Shown piece after piece: positions 1-5,863 of a stretch of 10,049 nt of DNA. Each line of letters starts with the position of its first letter. Within the stretch, counting starts at the first letter, position 1. The DNA comes from Candidatus Hydrogenedentota bacterium (GTDB lineage: Bacteria > Hydrogenedentota > Hydrogenedentia > Hydrogenedentiales > CAITNO01): positions 1 to 10,049 of the forward strand of contig CAIXUF010000294.1 of NCBI GenBank assembly GCA_903922535.1, read 5' to 3'. The notes beneath the pieces were generated by a model, which saw only the letters and a list, made by a program, of their open reading frames with translations, was not told the DNA's origin and did no database searches. Both the position numbers and the translations under genes were made by a program.

Positions 1-1018
1 CCAGCCATGCCGTGTCTGCGCCGTCCACATTCAGCAGTACCGCCACCGCGCCCGTCAAAGCGGTCTGGTTCCAAGTGACGGTATGGGTTTCGCCCTGCGC
101 CCAGGACTCGCCGCCGTTCGGGGAGGTGAGCGTCAGCGGGGACGCGATAATGCTGAAGGCACCGTCGCTCAGATCCGCTATCGCGTTGTTGTCCCCCGAA
201 ATCACTTGGATCTTGTACCCACTGCCCGGTGTCACCCAAGGGGGAACGGTCCACGAGAACTGCCCGGTCGAAGCGGCCACCGCGCCCAGCCACGCGGTGT
301 CCGTGCCGTTTTCGTTCAGCATGATCGCCACCGCGCCCGTCACGACGGTCTGGTTCCACGTGACGGTTTCGGTATCGCCGTGAATCCAGAGTTCACCGCC
401 GTTCGGCGAGGTCACCGTGAGCGGCGATACTCCGGATGCGATGGTGAAGGCGTTGTCACTCAGGTCTTCCACCGCGTTGTTGTCGCCGGAGATGAGGTGA
501 ATCCTGTACGCATTGCCCGGGGTCACCCAAGCGGGAATGGTCCAGGAGAATTGACCGGCCGAGGCCAGGGCCGCACCCAGCCAGTCGATGTCCACGCCGT
601 TGTCACTCAACAGCACGGCCACAAACCCGGTCACTCCCGTCTGGTCCCAGGTGATCACATGGTATTCGCCCCGGGTCCAGGTCTCACCGCCGTTCGGGGA
701 GGTGAGAGCAAGTGTAGTCCCTCCGGGTGAACTTGTGCTGGATGCGATGGTAAACGTGGTGGCGCTCAGGCTTTCAATGGCGTTGTTGTCGCCCGAGATA
801 AGATGAATCCTGTACACACTGCCCGGCGTCAGCGACGCGGGAATCGTCCAGGAGAATTGTCCGGCCGAGGCCGCTGCTGCGCCGAGCCATCGTGTGTCCG
901 TGCCGTTCGTGTTCAAGAGCACTGCGATCCGGCCGGTCACGCCGGTTGCGCTCCATGTGATGGTTTGCGTGTCACCCTGCGCCCAGATCTCGCCGCCGTT
1001 CGGGGAGGTGACGGCAAG
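1..1018 (-). repeat. four tandem Kre9/KNH-like repeats inside the hydrolase gene
   Basis: Units start at 1018, 712, 421 and 136 (residues 796, 898, 995, 1090), giving lengths of 102, 97 and 95 residues; the fourth is cut by the window edge. Each begins with L-[AT]-x-TSPNGGExW, then an xVTW-type strand, a WLGA stretch, GQFSWT[IV]P, TPG-x-x-Y and SGDNNA, ending in FxI. The SPNGGE-W start and the W in the next strand are typical of the Ser-Thr-rich Kre9/KNH Ig-like family found in many bacterial surface proteins. The DNA is also similar between units (a shared CCGTTCGG block at 997, 691, 400 and 115), which points to recent duplication or gene conversion. Confidence 0.8.
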
Positions 1019-3403
1019 GCTGGCGCAGGAGCCTGTTGAAACCACCAGATCAACCGCGCTGCCGAACGCTGCCGGACCGGGGGCCGCCGGACTCTGACTG
1101 ATGACATTGCCCGCTGCCACCGTGTTGCTGCACCCTGTCGTGACCGAGCCGACGGTCAGGTTGGCCGCAACCACCGCGGCCTGCGCCGTGGTCTGCGCCA
1201 TCCCGGACACATCGGGCACGGGCACCGCGGCGGGTGGATGCGCTTCGGGGTCCAACGGGTCCGTGCCCAGCCGCACTTCGTCGCCGTCGCTCCAGGTGTC
1301 GCCGTCCGTGTCCTTGTTGTACGGGTTTGTTGTGTAAACATACTCGTCTTTGTTCGAAAGACCGTCTCCATCGTAATCCAAATCGGCATCCGCGGGATCA
1401 AGGGGATCCATGGCATGGCTGATTTCCCAGCCATCCGGCATCCCGTCGCCGTCGCTGTCCGGAGTGTCCGGGAGCGTGCCAGCCAATTCCTCCTCGAAAT
1501 TCGTGGCGCCGTCCCCGTCGTCGTCCGCATTGAGCGGATCAACCACCTCTTCGGCGATGACCAGATGACTTACGGCGGCCTGGGTGGTGTGCACATCCTC
1601 CGCCGGGACACTTGACAGCAGGAAGGTGATGCGGACTTCCTGCCCCGCCCATGCGTGTATGTCGAGCCAGGGCGTTTCCGACTCGGGCGAAAGGGAACCG
1701 CACTCCAGCGAACACAACGGCGTGTCGTTGATGAAACAGGACAGGGTGTCGGTCGGCGTTCCCTTGAGAAACTGGTAGGTGAACTGTAATTTGTCGGCAT
1801 TCTCAGGCAGGACCATGGTCCGGTAGGCATAGGTTTTCGGCGCGGCGTCAAGTGTCATTTTCCAGTACTGCACCTGCGCCTGCCCCTCGGCGCTCCAGAG
1901 TTCCGGCGCGTCGAAATCATCCGTAAGCAGGACGTTGGTGGACGAATTCGACGTGCTCGCCTGCAGGTTGTTCGACAGCGCGGCCCGCTGGGTTCTCGCC
2001 GGTGTGTACTGCGTAAGAAGGTACGGGTAATAGCCCGTCCGCCGATAAAGGGGCATGGGGGTTGCCGCGCCCAGCAGGCTCTGGTTTTCATCGCGGAACA
2101 ACAGCGTGTACGAATCGTCATTCTGCCGTGTGCCTGTAAGCCAGGCAAAAGGATCAAGCAGCGGCAAGTCAATAAGCGTGTACCAGGTCCATGAGGTTTT
2201 CGTGGGATAGGTTATCGGTGTGCCTGCAACGGAACGGGTGAATTCGAAGTTGTATCCGGCAGCGCCCACGCCGTTCCAAAACGCCGTCTGGTCTCCGGGC
2301 GTCTGGAAGTAGAAGAAGTAGTCCTTCAAGCGGTAAAGGGAATCCACGGAACTGGGCGGGGAATCAATGCTGTGAACAAACCACCACGGCGCAAAGCTGT
2401 GGTCCGTCACGGTGCCGGGTGTTGAAAAATTCAGTATCCCGACATCGGCGGCGCTCTTCAGCCAGAAGTTTTCGGAGTTGGCATAGTTCATCCCCACTTC
2501 GCTGGTGTAGTTGTCAATGGAGACACCATGCCCCGCCAGGAAGGTGATTTCATCCTGCAGATTCAGCGGGCCGCTGTTGCTCAGCAGAAGGGCCATGGGA
2601 CCAAGAACGAACAGGAATGCGGCCTCATCGGCGTAGCCGCTTGCCAGCACCGCCCAGTGCCTCTTTTCCGGCGGGTCGAGCAGCGTGACCCGAATGGGCG
2701 GTTGGATGGGGGCCTTCTCAATGAACCGTTTTGCGGCGCAGGTCACCACGCCCGCACCCAGGCTGTGGCCGATGAAATGAAGACCGGGCAACTCCGCCCC
2801 TCCGGCCTTGATCAGCGCGTCTGCGAGATTGACGCCCTGTCCCGCAACAGCGGATGAGGGTGGAAGCAACCCGCCGGCGTCTGCTTTCCAGTTCCATCGG
2901 AAGACGGTGGCGTCGGGATCCCGCCGGGTCAGCGCGGCCCCCATTGCGTCCATCCAGTCCTCCGCCTCGCTGCACACCATCGGTATCGCGCACACCAGGG
3001 GATCCCAGCCATGGGCGATAACATACAGCCGTTTGGCGGGGTCGAGAGTGGTTGCCTGCTTAAATTTACCGCTGCCCAGCCCGTCAGGCACCCACACCTG
3101 GAAATACGTTGAACCCAGCGGGGTAGATTGGGGTTTCTGCGCTTCGGGCAGGGGCGTTTCAAGCACCGGCACACTCGCTTTGCGCGTATCGAACACGAAG
3201 GCGGGTGAAATGCCGTCGCGCACCGTCACATATACCTCGCGGGTGTCGAACGTAAAGGCTTTGGACACGCCCGACCCGGAAATGCCGGGCAGGCGGGTGT
3301 CCAGCAGGAACGCGGGCGAATCGGCGGAGGCTGGGCAGGCGACCCGGTGCAGCAGCACAAGGAGTGCCAGCGCCATGGGAAGCACCCTTGACATCAAGCC
3401 CAT
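1..3403 (-). CDS. secreted lipase-like alpha/beta hydrolase with TSP3, PASTA and KNH-type repeats (C-terminus missing)
   Basis: Open for 1134 codons from ATG at 3403 to the left edge, so the C-terminus lies outside. An AAAGGA sits about 8 nt before the ATG. Residues 1-27 are a signal peptide ending in ASA. Three AFxxDTR motifs follow (31-74). A hydrolase domain covers about 100-345: HGW at 131-133 (oxyanion region), GHSLGA with Ser214 as nucleophile, LLDPP with Asp243, and DHSFAPWW with His335 as likely triad His. HGW, GHSLGA and LDP resemble the pancreatic-lipase family. Residues 490-620 look like a beta jelly-roll, 622-722 hold thrombospondin-3-type DxDGDG calcium motifs, 729-790 a PASTA-like domain, and from 796 come KNH-type repeats. 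I infer an exported or surface esterase/lipase with calcium-binding and adhesive parts; the substrate is unknown. The hydrolase fold is fairly sure, the exact family less so. Confidence 0.85.
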   Translation of the reverse strand, partial: MGLMSRVLPMALALLVLLHRVACPASADSPAFLLDTRLPGISGSGVSKAFTFDTREVYVTVRDGISPAFVFDTRKASVPVLETPLPEAQKPQSTPLGSTYFQVWVPDGLGSGKFKQATTLDPAKRLYVIAHGWDPLVCAIPMVCSEAEDWMDAMGAALTRRDPDATVFRWNWKADAGGLLPPSSAVAGQGVNLADALIKAGGAELPGLHFIGHSLGAGVVTCAAKRFIEKAPIQPPIRVTLLDPPEKRHWAVLASGYADEAAFLFVLGPMALLLSNSGPLNLQDEITFLAGHGVSIDNYTSEVGMNYANSENFWLKSAADVGILNFSTPGTVTDHSFAPWWFVHSIDSPPSSVDSLYRLKDYFFYFQTPGDQTAFWNGVGAAGYNFEFTRSVAGTPITYPTKTSWTWYTLIDLPLLDPFAWLTGTRQNDDSYTLLFRDENQSLLGAATPMPLYRRTGYYPYLLTQYTPARTQRAALSNNLQASTSNSSTNVLLTDDFDAPELWSAEGQAQVQYWKMTLDAAPKTYAYRTMVLPENADKLQFTYQFLKGTPTDTLSCFINDTPLCSLECGSLSPESETPWLDIHAWAGQEVRITFLLSSVPAEDVHTTQAAVSHLVIAEEVVDPLNADDDGDGATNFEEELAGTLPDTPDSDGDGMPDGWEISHAMDPLDPADADLDYDGDGLSNKDEYVYTTNPYNKDTDGDTWSDGDEVRLGTDPLDPEAHPPAAVPVPDVSGMAQTTAQAAVVAANLTVGSVTTGCSNTVAAGNVISQSPAAPGPAAFGSAVDLVVSTGSCASLAVTSPNGGEIWAQGDTQTITWSATGVTGRIAVLLNTNGTDTRWLGAAAASAGQFSWTIPASLTPGSVYRIHLISGDNNAIESLSATTFTIASSTSSPGGTTLALTSPNGGETWTRGEYHVITWDQTGVTGFVAVLLSDNGVDIDWLGAALASAGQFSWTIPAWVTPGNAYRIHLISGDNNAVEDLSDNAFTIASGVSPLTVTSPNGGELWIHGDTETVTWNQTVVTGAVAIMLNENGTDTAWLGAVAASTGQFSWTVPPWVTPGSGYKIQVISGDNNAIADLSDGAFSIIASPLTLTSPNGGESWAQGETHTVTWNQTALTGAVAVLLNVDGADTAWL

Positions 3404-3445
3404 CGTCCAAATCCTTTCGCTGTCGTTGTACTCGCGGCCATATAG

Positions 3446-3465
3446 GTCAGGTGCCCTCGCCTGAC
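3446..3465. other. short hairpin between two minus-strand genes
   Basis: GTCAGG and CCTGAC form a 6-bp inverted repeat around TGCCCTCG, extendable by two pairs with a wobble on the plus strand. It lies in the 126-bp gap between the SUMF1-type gene and the hydrolase gene. No T run follows in the minus direction, so it is not a convincing intrinsic terminator. The rest of the gap holds only the ribosome binding site of the downstream gene. Confidence 0.3.
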
Positions 3466-3529
3466 AGTCCCAATTATGGACTCAGCGAAGACAGCCGAGG
3501 ACGGTTGTCCCACAAAGTCTTGGCACCGG

Positions 3530-4621
3530 TTACGGGGTCCGCACAACGCGAAATCCGAAGCAGTTGAATGCGCCGTCCAGGCCGCAGTAGTTGCGGGCGG
3601 CCGACCGGCAGTCGAGGACGCTGTAGTTCCAGCCGCCGCCGCGAAGCAGCCCGCGTATGTCCGTGGGGCTTTCCCACGCGCTGCCATTGGTGGGCGCGCC
3701 GGCATAGGTGGCGTGATAGCAGTCCTGCACCCATTCCAACACGTTGCCGTACATGTCGTAAAGCCCAAAGGCGTTGGGCGACTTGGTGCCCACGATATGC
3801 ACCGTATTGCCGGAGTTCACGGTATACCATGCGTGGTCCACCAGTTGGGCCTCGTCATTGCCAAAGGACCACTGGGTGTTGGATCCGGCGCGGCAGGCGT
3901 ATTCCCATTCGGCTTCGCTGGGCAGGCGGAAGGCACCCAGTCCCAAGGCGTTTAGTGCGGTGAGGAAAGACTGGCACATGGTCCAAGAAACCATGGCCAC
4001 GGGATAATTTAGGCCCGTTTGGGTCTGACCGTCAGGCACGCTGCCCATGACCGCATTCCATTGGGCCTGCGTAACCTCATATTTGCCCATCTGAAATTCA
4101 CTGGGAATGGTGACGGTATGGGCCGGCGTTTCATTGGACTGACTGTATCCCGGGTCATAGGCGGAACCCATTTCAAAGTTCCCGGCGGGGATGCGCGCCA
4201 TTTCCAGCAGCACACCGCCAGGAAGCGTGACGGCAAGCGTCTGCCCAATTTCACCGACCGTGACACGGGCGCGTGTTTTCGGCCAATACATCCCGACGCG
4301 CTCACGCGAGGCGTCCCAAAGGATATGTTTGCCGACACCGTTGACCATGCCGGGTCCGACATCGCCGCTGAGCCGCGCCTCCGTCGGGAGCACGTTCCAA
4401 TGCAGGCCGTCATCATTCGAAAAGCTCACGCTGACCATGGCCGTGTTCAAGACGCCGGACAGGGTGTACGTGATGTCCACCCGGCCGGTGCCGTCGGTCT
4501 TCTGCGCGGCGGTGACATTGGACACGACCGGGTCGGCCGACGCCGTGAGGGCCATCCCCTCAAGGACAGCGCCCAGCAGAACGGAACGGGCAATGAAGGA
4601 AAAGGAAGAAACACCGATCAT
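3530..4621 (-). CDS. secreted SUMF1/FGE-fold (formylglycine-generating enzyme-like) protein
   Basis: 363 residues ending in TAA. The ATG at 4621 is preferred over the one at 4627 because AGGA lies 8 nt before it but only 2 nt before the other. Residues 1-29 are a signal peptide ending in ASA. Residues about 33-125 are a beta-sandwich domain (DGTGRVDITYTL, SVSFSNDDG, HILWDAS) often placed before SUMF1 domains. From about 136 to the end is the FGE-sulfatase fold: IPAGNFEMGS, YEVTQAQWNAVMG, PVAMVSW, RLPSEAEWEYACRAG (232-246), FGLYDMYGNVLEW, LRGGGWN (326-332), CRSAAR (338-343) and GFRVVRTP. The closely spaced Cys pair used by true formylglycine-generating enzymes is not evident in the GGGW-to-RSAAR segment, so sulfatase activation is unlikely. 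Extracellular binding or an unknown oxidation is possible. It may be co-transcribed with the hydrolase gene 126 bp downstream. Confidence 0.88.
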   Translation of the reverse strand: MIGVSSFSFIARSVLLGAVLEGMALTASADPVVSNVTAAQKTDGTGRVDITYTLSGVLNTAMVSVSFSNDDGLHWNVLPTEARLSGDVGPGMVNGVGKHILWDASRERVGMYWPKTRARVTVGEIGQTLAVTLPGGVLLEMARIPAGNFEMGSAYDPGYSQSNETPAHTVTIPSEFQMGKYEVTQAQWNAVMGSVPDGQTQTGLNYPVAMVSWTMCQSFLTALNALGLGAFRLPSEAEWEYACRAGSNTQWSFGNDEAQLVDHAWYTVNSGNTVHIVGTKSPNAFGLYDMYGNVLEWVQDCYHATYAGAPTNGSAWESPTDIRGLLRGGGWNYSVLDCRSAARNYCGLDGAFNCFGFRVVRTP

Positions 4622-4680
4622 GCGCATGGTCCTGTACCCCTGTATTGTTTCTGCGCCAAAATGTTCTGTGGTTACTGGGA

Positions 4681-4766
4681 GCGCCCGTCACTCCCGCGAA
4701 GGCGGGAGCGTCGGTCGGCTTCCGGGGGCCAATACGGTGCGCTCCGCTCCGCTGCGGGCACCCTAC
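4681..4766. repeat. composite hairpin repeat, copy 1 (modules A and B)
   Basis: Module A is GCGCCCGTCACTCCCGC, then GAAG, then GCGGGAG: a perfect 7-bp stem (4691-4697 with 4702-4708) and a GAAG loop. It resembles the REP-like CGTCATTCCCGCGAAGGCGGGAA elements seen in many bacteria. Module B (4736-4766) reads GGTGCGCTCCGCTCCGCT...CACCCTAC and is the reverse orientation of module B in copy 2. It sits about 60 bp before the start of the SUMF1-type gene, so it would lie in that gene's leader. Confidence 0.7.
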
Positions 4767-4956
4767 GGAAAGCACCCAAGGCTGTTCTATCCGGTTCATC
4801 CGGGAATTCGCGATCCCTCTGACACACGTCGCCCGTTGGGATTCTGCTTCGATGAAATCTGCGCCTCGTCCGTGACTTCGCACCAGTCAACCTCCACAAA
4901 CCAACCTTTCCGTGACCGCATCCTGAATACTGCCCCGCGCGGATCCGGCAAGAATA

Positions 4957-4985
4957 ATGCTACAACTTCCTGCCTGGGGAGTCAA
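4957..4985 (-). promoter_or_regulatory. candidate sigma-70 promoter for the SUMF1-type gene
   Basis: On the minus strand TTGACT (4985-4980) and TAGCAT (4962-4957) are separated by 17 bp. These match the consensus hexamers at 5 of 6 and 4 of 6 positions. A transcript starting near 4950 would have a leader of about 330 nt running through composite repeat copy 1 before the ATG at 4621. Only the spacing and hexamers support it. Confidence 0.4.
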
Positions 4986-4991
4986 GCAAAC

Positions 4992-5192
4992 TTTGTTTCT
5001 TCGCCCTGTGACGCGTGCAACGCCGGTCACAATGCGTTGTAGGCGACCCGTTGGACCAAAGTGCTTTGCGGTAGTTGCCGGACGCGCATCTGGGAGTCGG
5101 GAACGCTGGAACACGATGGCATGCTGTCCAAGAGGAAATTGGACATGGATGAAGTGGACGCGGCCGAGCCCGAACCGGAGAAGAATTCTTGA
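4992..5192 (+). pseudogene. remnant of a small CxxC...CxxC (zinc-ribbon-like) protein with an in-frame TAG
   Basis: One plus-strand frame reads FVSSPCDACNAGHNAL, a TAG at 5040-5042, then ATRWTKVLCGSCRTRIWESG and, further on, an acidic tail ending DAAEPEPEKNS with TGA at 5190-5192. Two CxxC pairs (codons at 5007/5016 and 5067/5076) in the same frame on either side of a stop, plus a hydrophilic acidic C-terminus, look like a small zinc-binding protein broken by a nonsense mutation. No start codon with a ribosome binding site is seen upstream in this frame, so the 5' end may be lost too. A GTG at 5061 could start a short version but has no clear Shine-Dalgarno. The family is not recognised, and chance similarity is possible. 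Confidence 0.4.
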
Positions 5193-5281
5193 CCACGGAA
5201 TACTTGGAGCAGCAGAGCCGCAACCAAAGGAAAAGCCCGAAGACTTGTAACCACGGAATTCACTGAATTACACGGAAAAGG
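5187..5281. repeat. degenerate CCACGGAAT-type repeats
   Basis: CCACGGAAT occurs at 5193 and again at 5251 in the context TTGTAACCACGGAATTCACT followed by GAATTACACGGAAAAGG. The second copy contains the 13-bp palindrome AATTCACTGAATT (5257-5269). The pattern matches the widespread ACCACGGATTACACGGA family of intergenic repeats in environmental bacterial genomes; that comparison is from memory. Confidence 0.5.
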
Positions 5282-5320
5282 AAAAGAACCAAGACGCACA
5301 CACGTTGTGAGGCATTTTTT

Positions 5321-5374
5321 CTGCGATCTTTGCGTTCTATGCGGTTCAAAAGGAATTTGCCGCAAAGATCGCAG
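5321..5374. repeat. 14-bp inverted repeat of the TCTGCGATCTTTGCG family
   Basis: CTGCGATCTTTGCG (5321-5334) is exactly inverted at 5361-5374 with 26 bp between. Each arm is next to a CTATGCG or CGCATAG piece, so the element looks like two inverted copies of a longer CTATGCGTTCTCTGCGATCT-type unit. This is not a terminator: a run of six T (5315-5320) precedes rather than follows the hairpin on the plus strand, and the minus-strand side downstream is A-rich. Confidence 0.6.
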
Positions 5375-5543
5375 AGAACGCATAGGGGACCAATCACGCT
5401 ATCTGCTTTGGACCAAATGACTTGCCGATAGCGCATTATGAACTTCTGCGAAAGAAAACAAGAAGATGGCAGACAGTGGGATCGACCCGGAAAACGACAA
5501 TAGGCGAAATTGAGAGGATGGACGGGATGAGTCGGAAGGCCAA

Positions 5544-5562
5544 GGCCGGTGGGACGCCGGCC
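5544..5562. repeat. GGCCGG/CCGGCC hairpin
   Basis: GGCCGG (5544-5549), TGGGACG loop, CCGGCC (5557-5562). The GGCCGGTGGGACGCCGGCC string is a common dispersed repeat core in GC-rich environmental genomes (recalled, not checked). It has no T tract and no gene next to it. Confidence 0.4.
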
Positions 5563-5724
5563 ATACGGGCGGGTTGCAGGCGACGGGAACGAGAGGCTGG
5601 CGAAATTGGCGGGGTATGGGCGAGGGGGCGGCCATTCCGCCTCTTCCGCCATCCAGCACCCGGGGCGCGCCACTTCCGTGGCCCGCCGTTCGCGTAACCC
5701 GCTTATCCGGCGATTGGGGTGAAA

Positions 5725-5826
5725 GCGCCCGTCGCTCCCGCGAAGGCGGAAGCATCCCCGTCGGCCTCCTGGGATCAAGCGTTGTGATTGTAGGGTGCGG
5801 CGAAGCGAAGCGGAGCGGAGCGCACC
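5725..5826. repeat. composite hairpin repeat, copy 2 (modules A and B)
   Basis: GCGCCCGTCGCTCCCGCGAA at 5725 repeats module A of copy 1; the stem GCTCCCGC/GCGGAAGC (5734-5741, 5746-5753) has one mismatch. A shared GTCGGC-TCC-GGG stretch follows. Module B (5790-5826) reads GTAGGGTGC...GCGGAGCGGAGCGCACC, inverted relative to copy 1 and about 6 bp longer through an extra AAGCG-type piece. It starts 38 bp after the phosphodiesterase stop codon, so in the minus-strand transcript GGTGCG/CGCACC could fold just beyond that gene. Confidence 0.65.
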
Positions 5827-5863
5827 GTCTTCTCGCTGCGGTACCCCCCCTCAATTGCCGCCC

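Larger units (their letters stand above)
4622..5863. other. 1.2-kb region without an intact gene, packed with repeats
   Basis: None of the reading frames here looks like an intact protein; most read as Arg/Pro/Ser-rich strings over repeats. The stretch holds a minus-strand promoter candidate, a broken small gene on the plus strand, two copies of a composite hairpin repeat near its ends (4681-4766 and 5725-5826), CCACGGAAT-type repeats, a 14-bp inverted repeat and a GGCCGG/CCGGCC hairpin. Base composition is mixed: 5220-5520 is clearly more AT-rich than the genes on either side. The remainder (4770-4955 and 5375-5540) shows nothing I can assign. Confidence 0.6.

Noticed and set aside
1..1018. 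Possible CRISPR or satellite array
   Set aside because: The 285-306-bp repeats are in-frame multiples of three and encode domain-sized units inside an open reading frame.
4645..4875. Short frame containing VTPAKAGASVGF
   Set aside because: It is a translation of the hairpin repeat module A and module B; such strings are commonly misannotated as hypothetical proteins.
4019..5042. Overlapping plus-strand frames of 267 and 283 codons
   Set aside because: They run antisense through the SUMF1-type gene and then across repeats. Only the last codons, with CDAC, look protein-like and are treated as a gene remnant.
5315..5374. Inverted repeat plus T6 as an intrinsic terminator
   Set aside because: The T run precedes the hairpin in the plus direction; read from the minus strand the run becomes A, so neither orientation gives stem followed by T.
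5260..5854. Minus-strand frames of 151 and 172 codons
   Set aside because: They read through several dispersed repeat families (for example the LCVLCDLCGKF string from the TCTGCGATCTTTGCG repeat), with no start signal or domain.
4622..5863. tRNA, rRNA, IS element or attachment site in the gene-free block
   Set aside because: No cloverleaf with a TTCRA-type arm, transposase frame, or target-site duplication was seen; the repeats are short and lack coding capacity.
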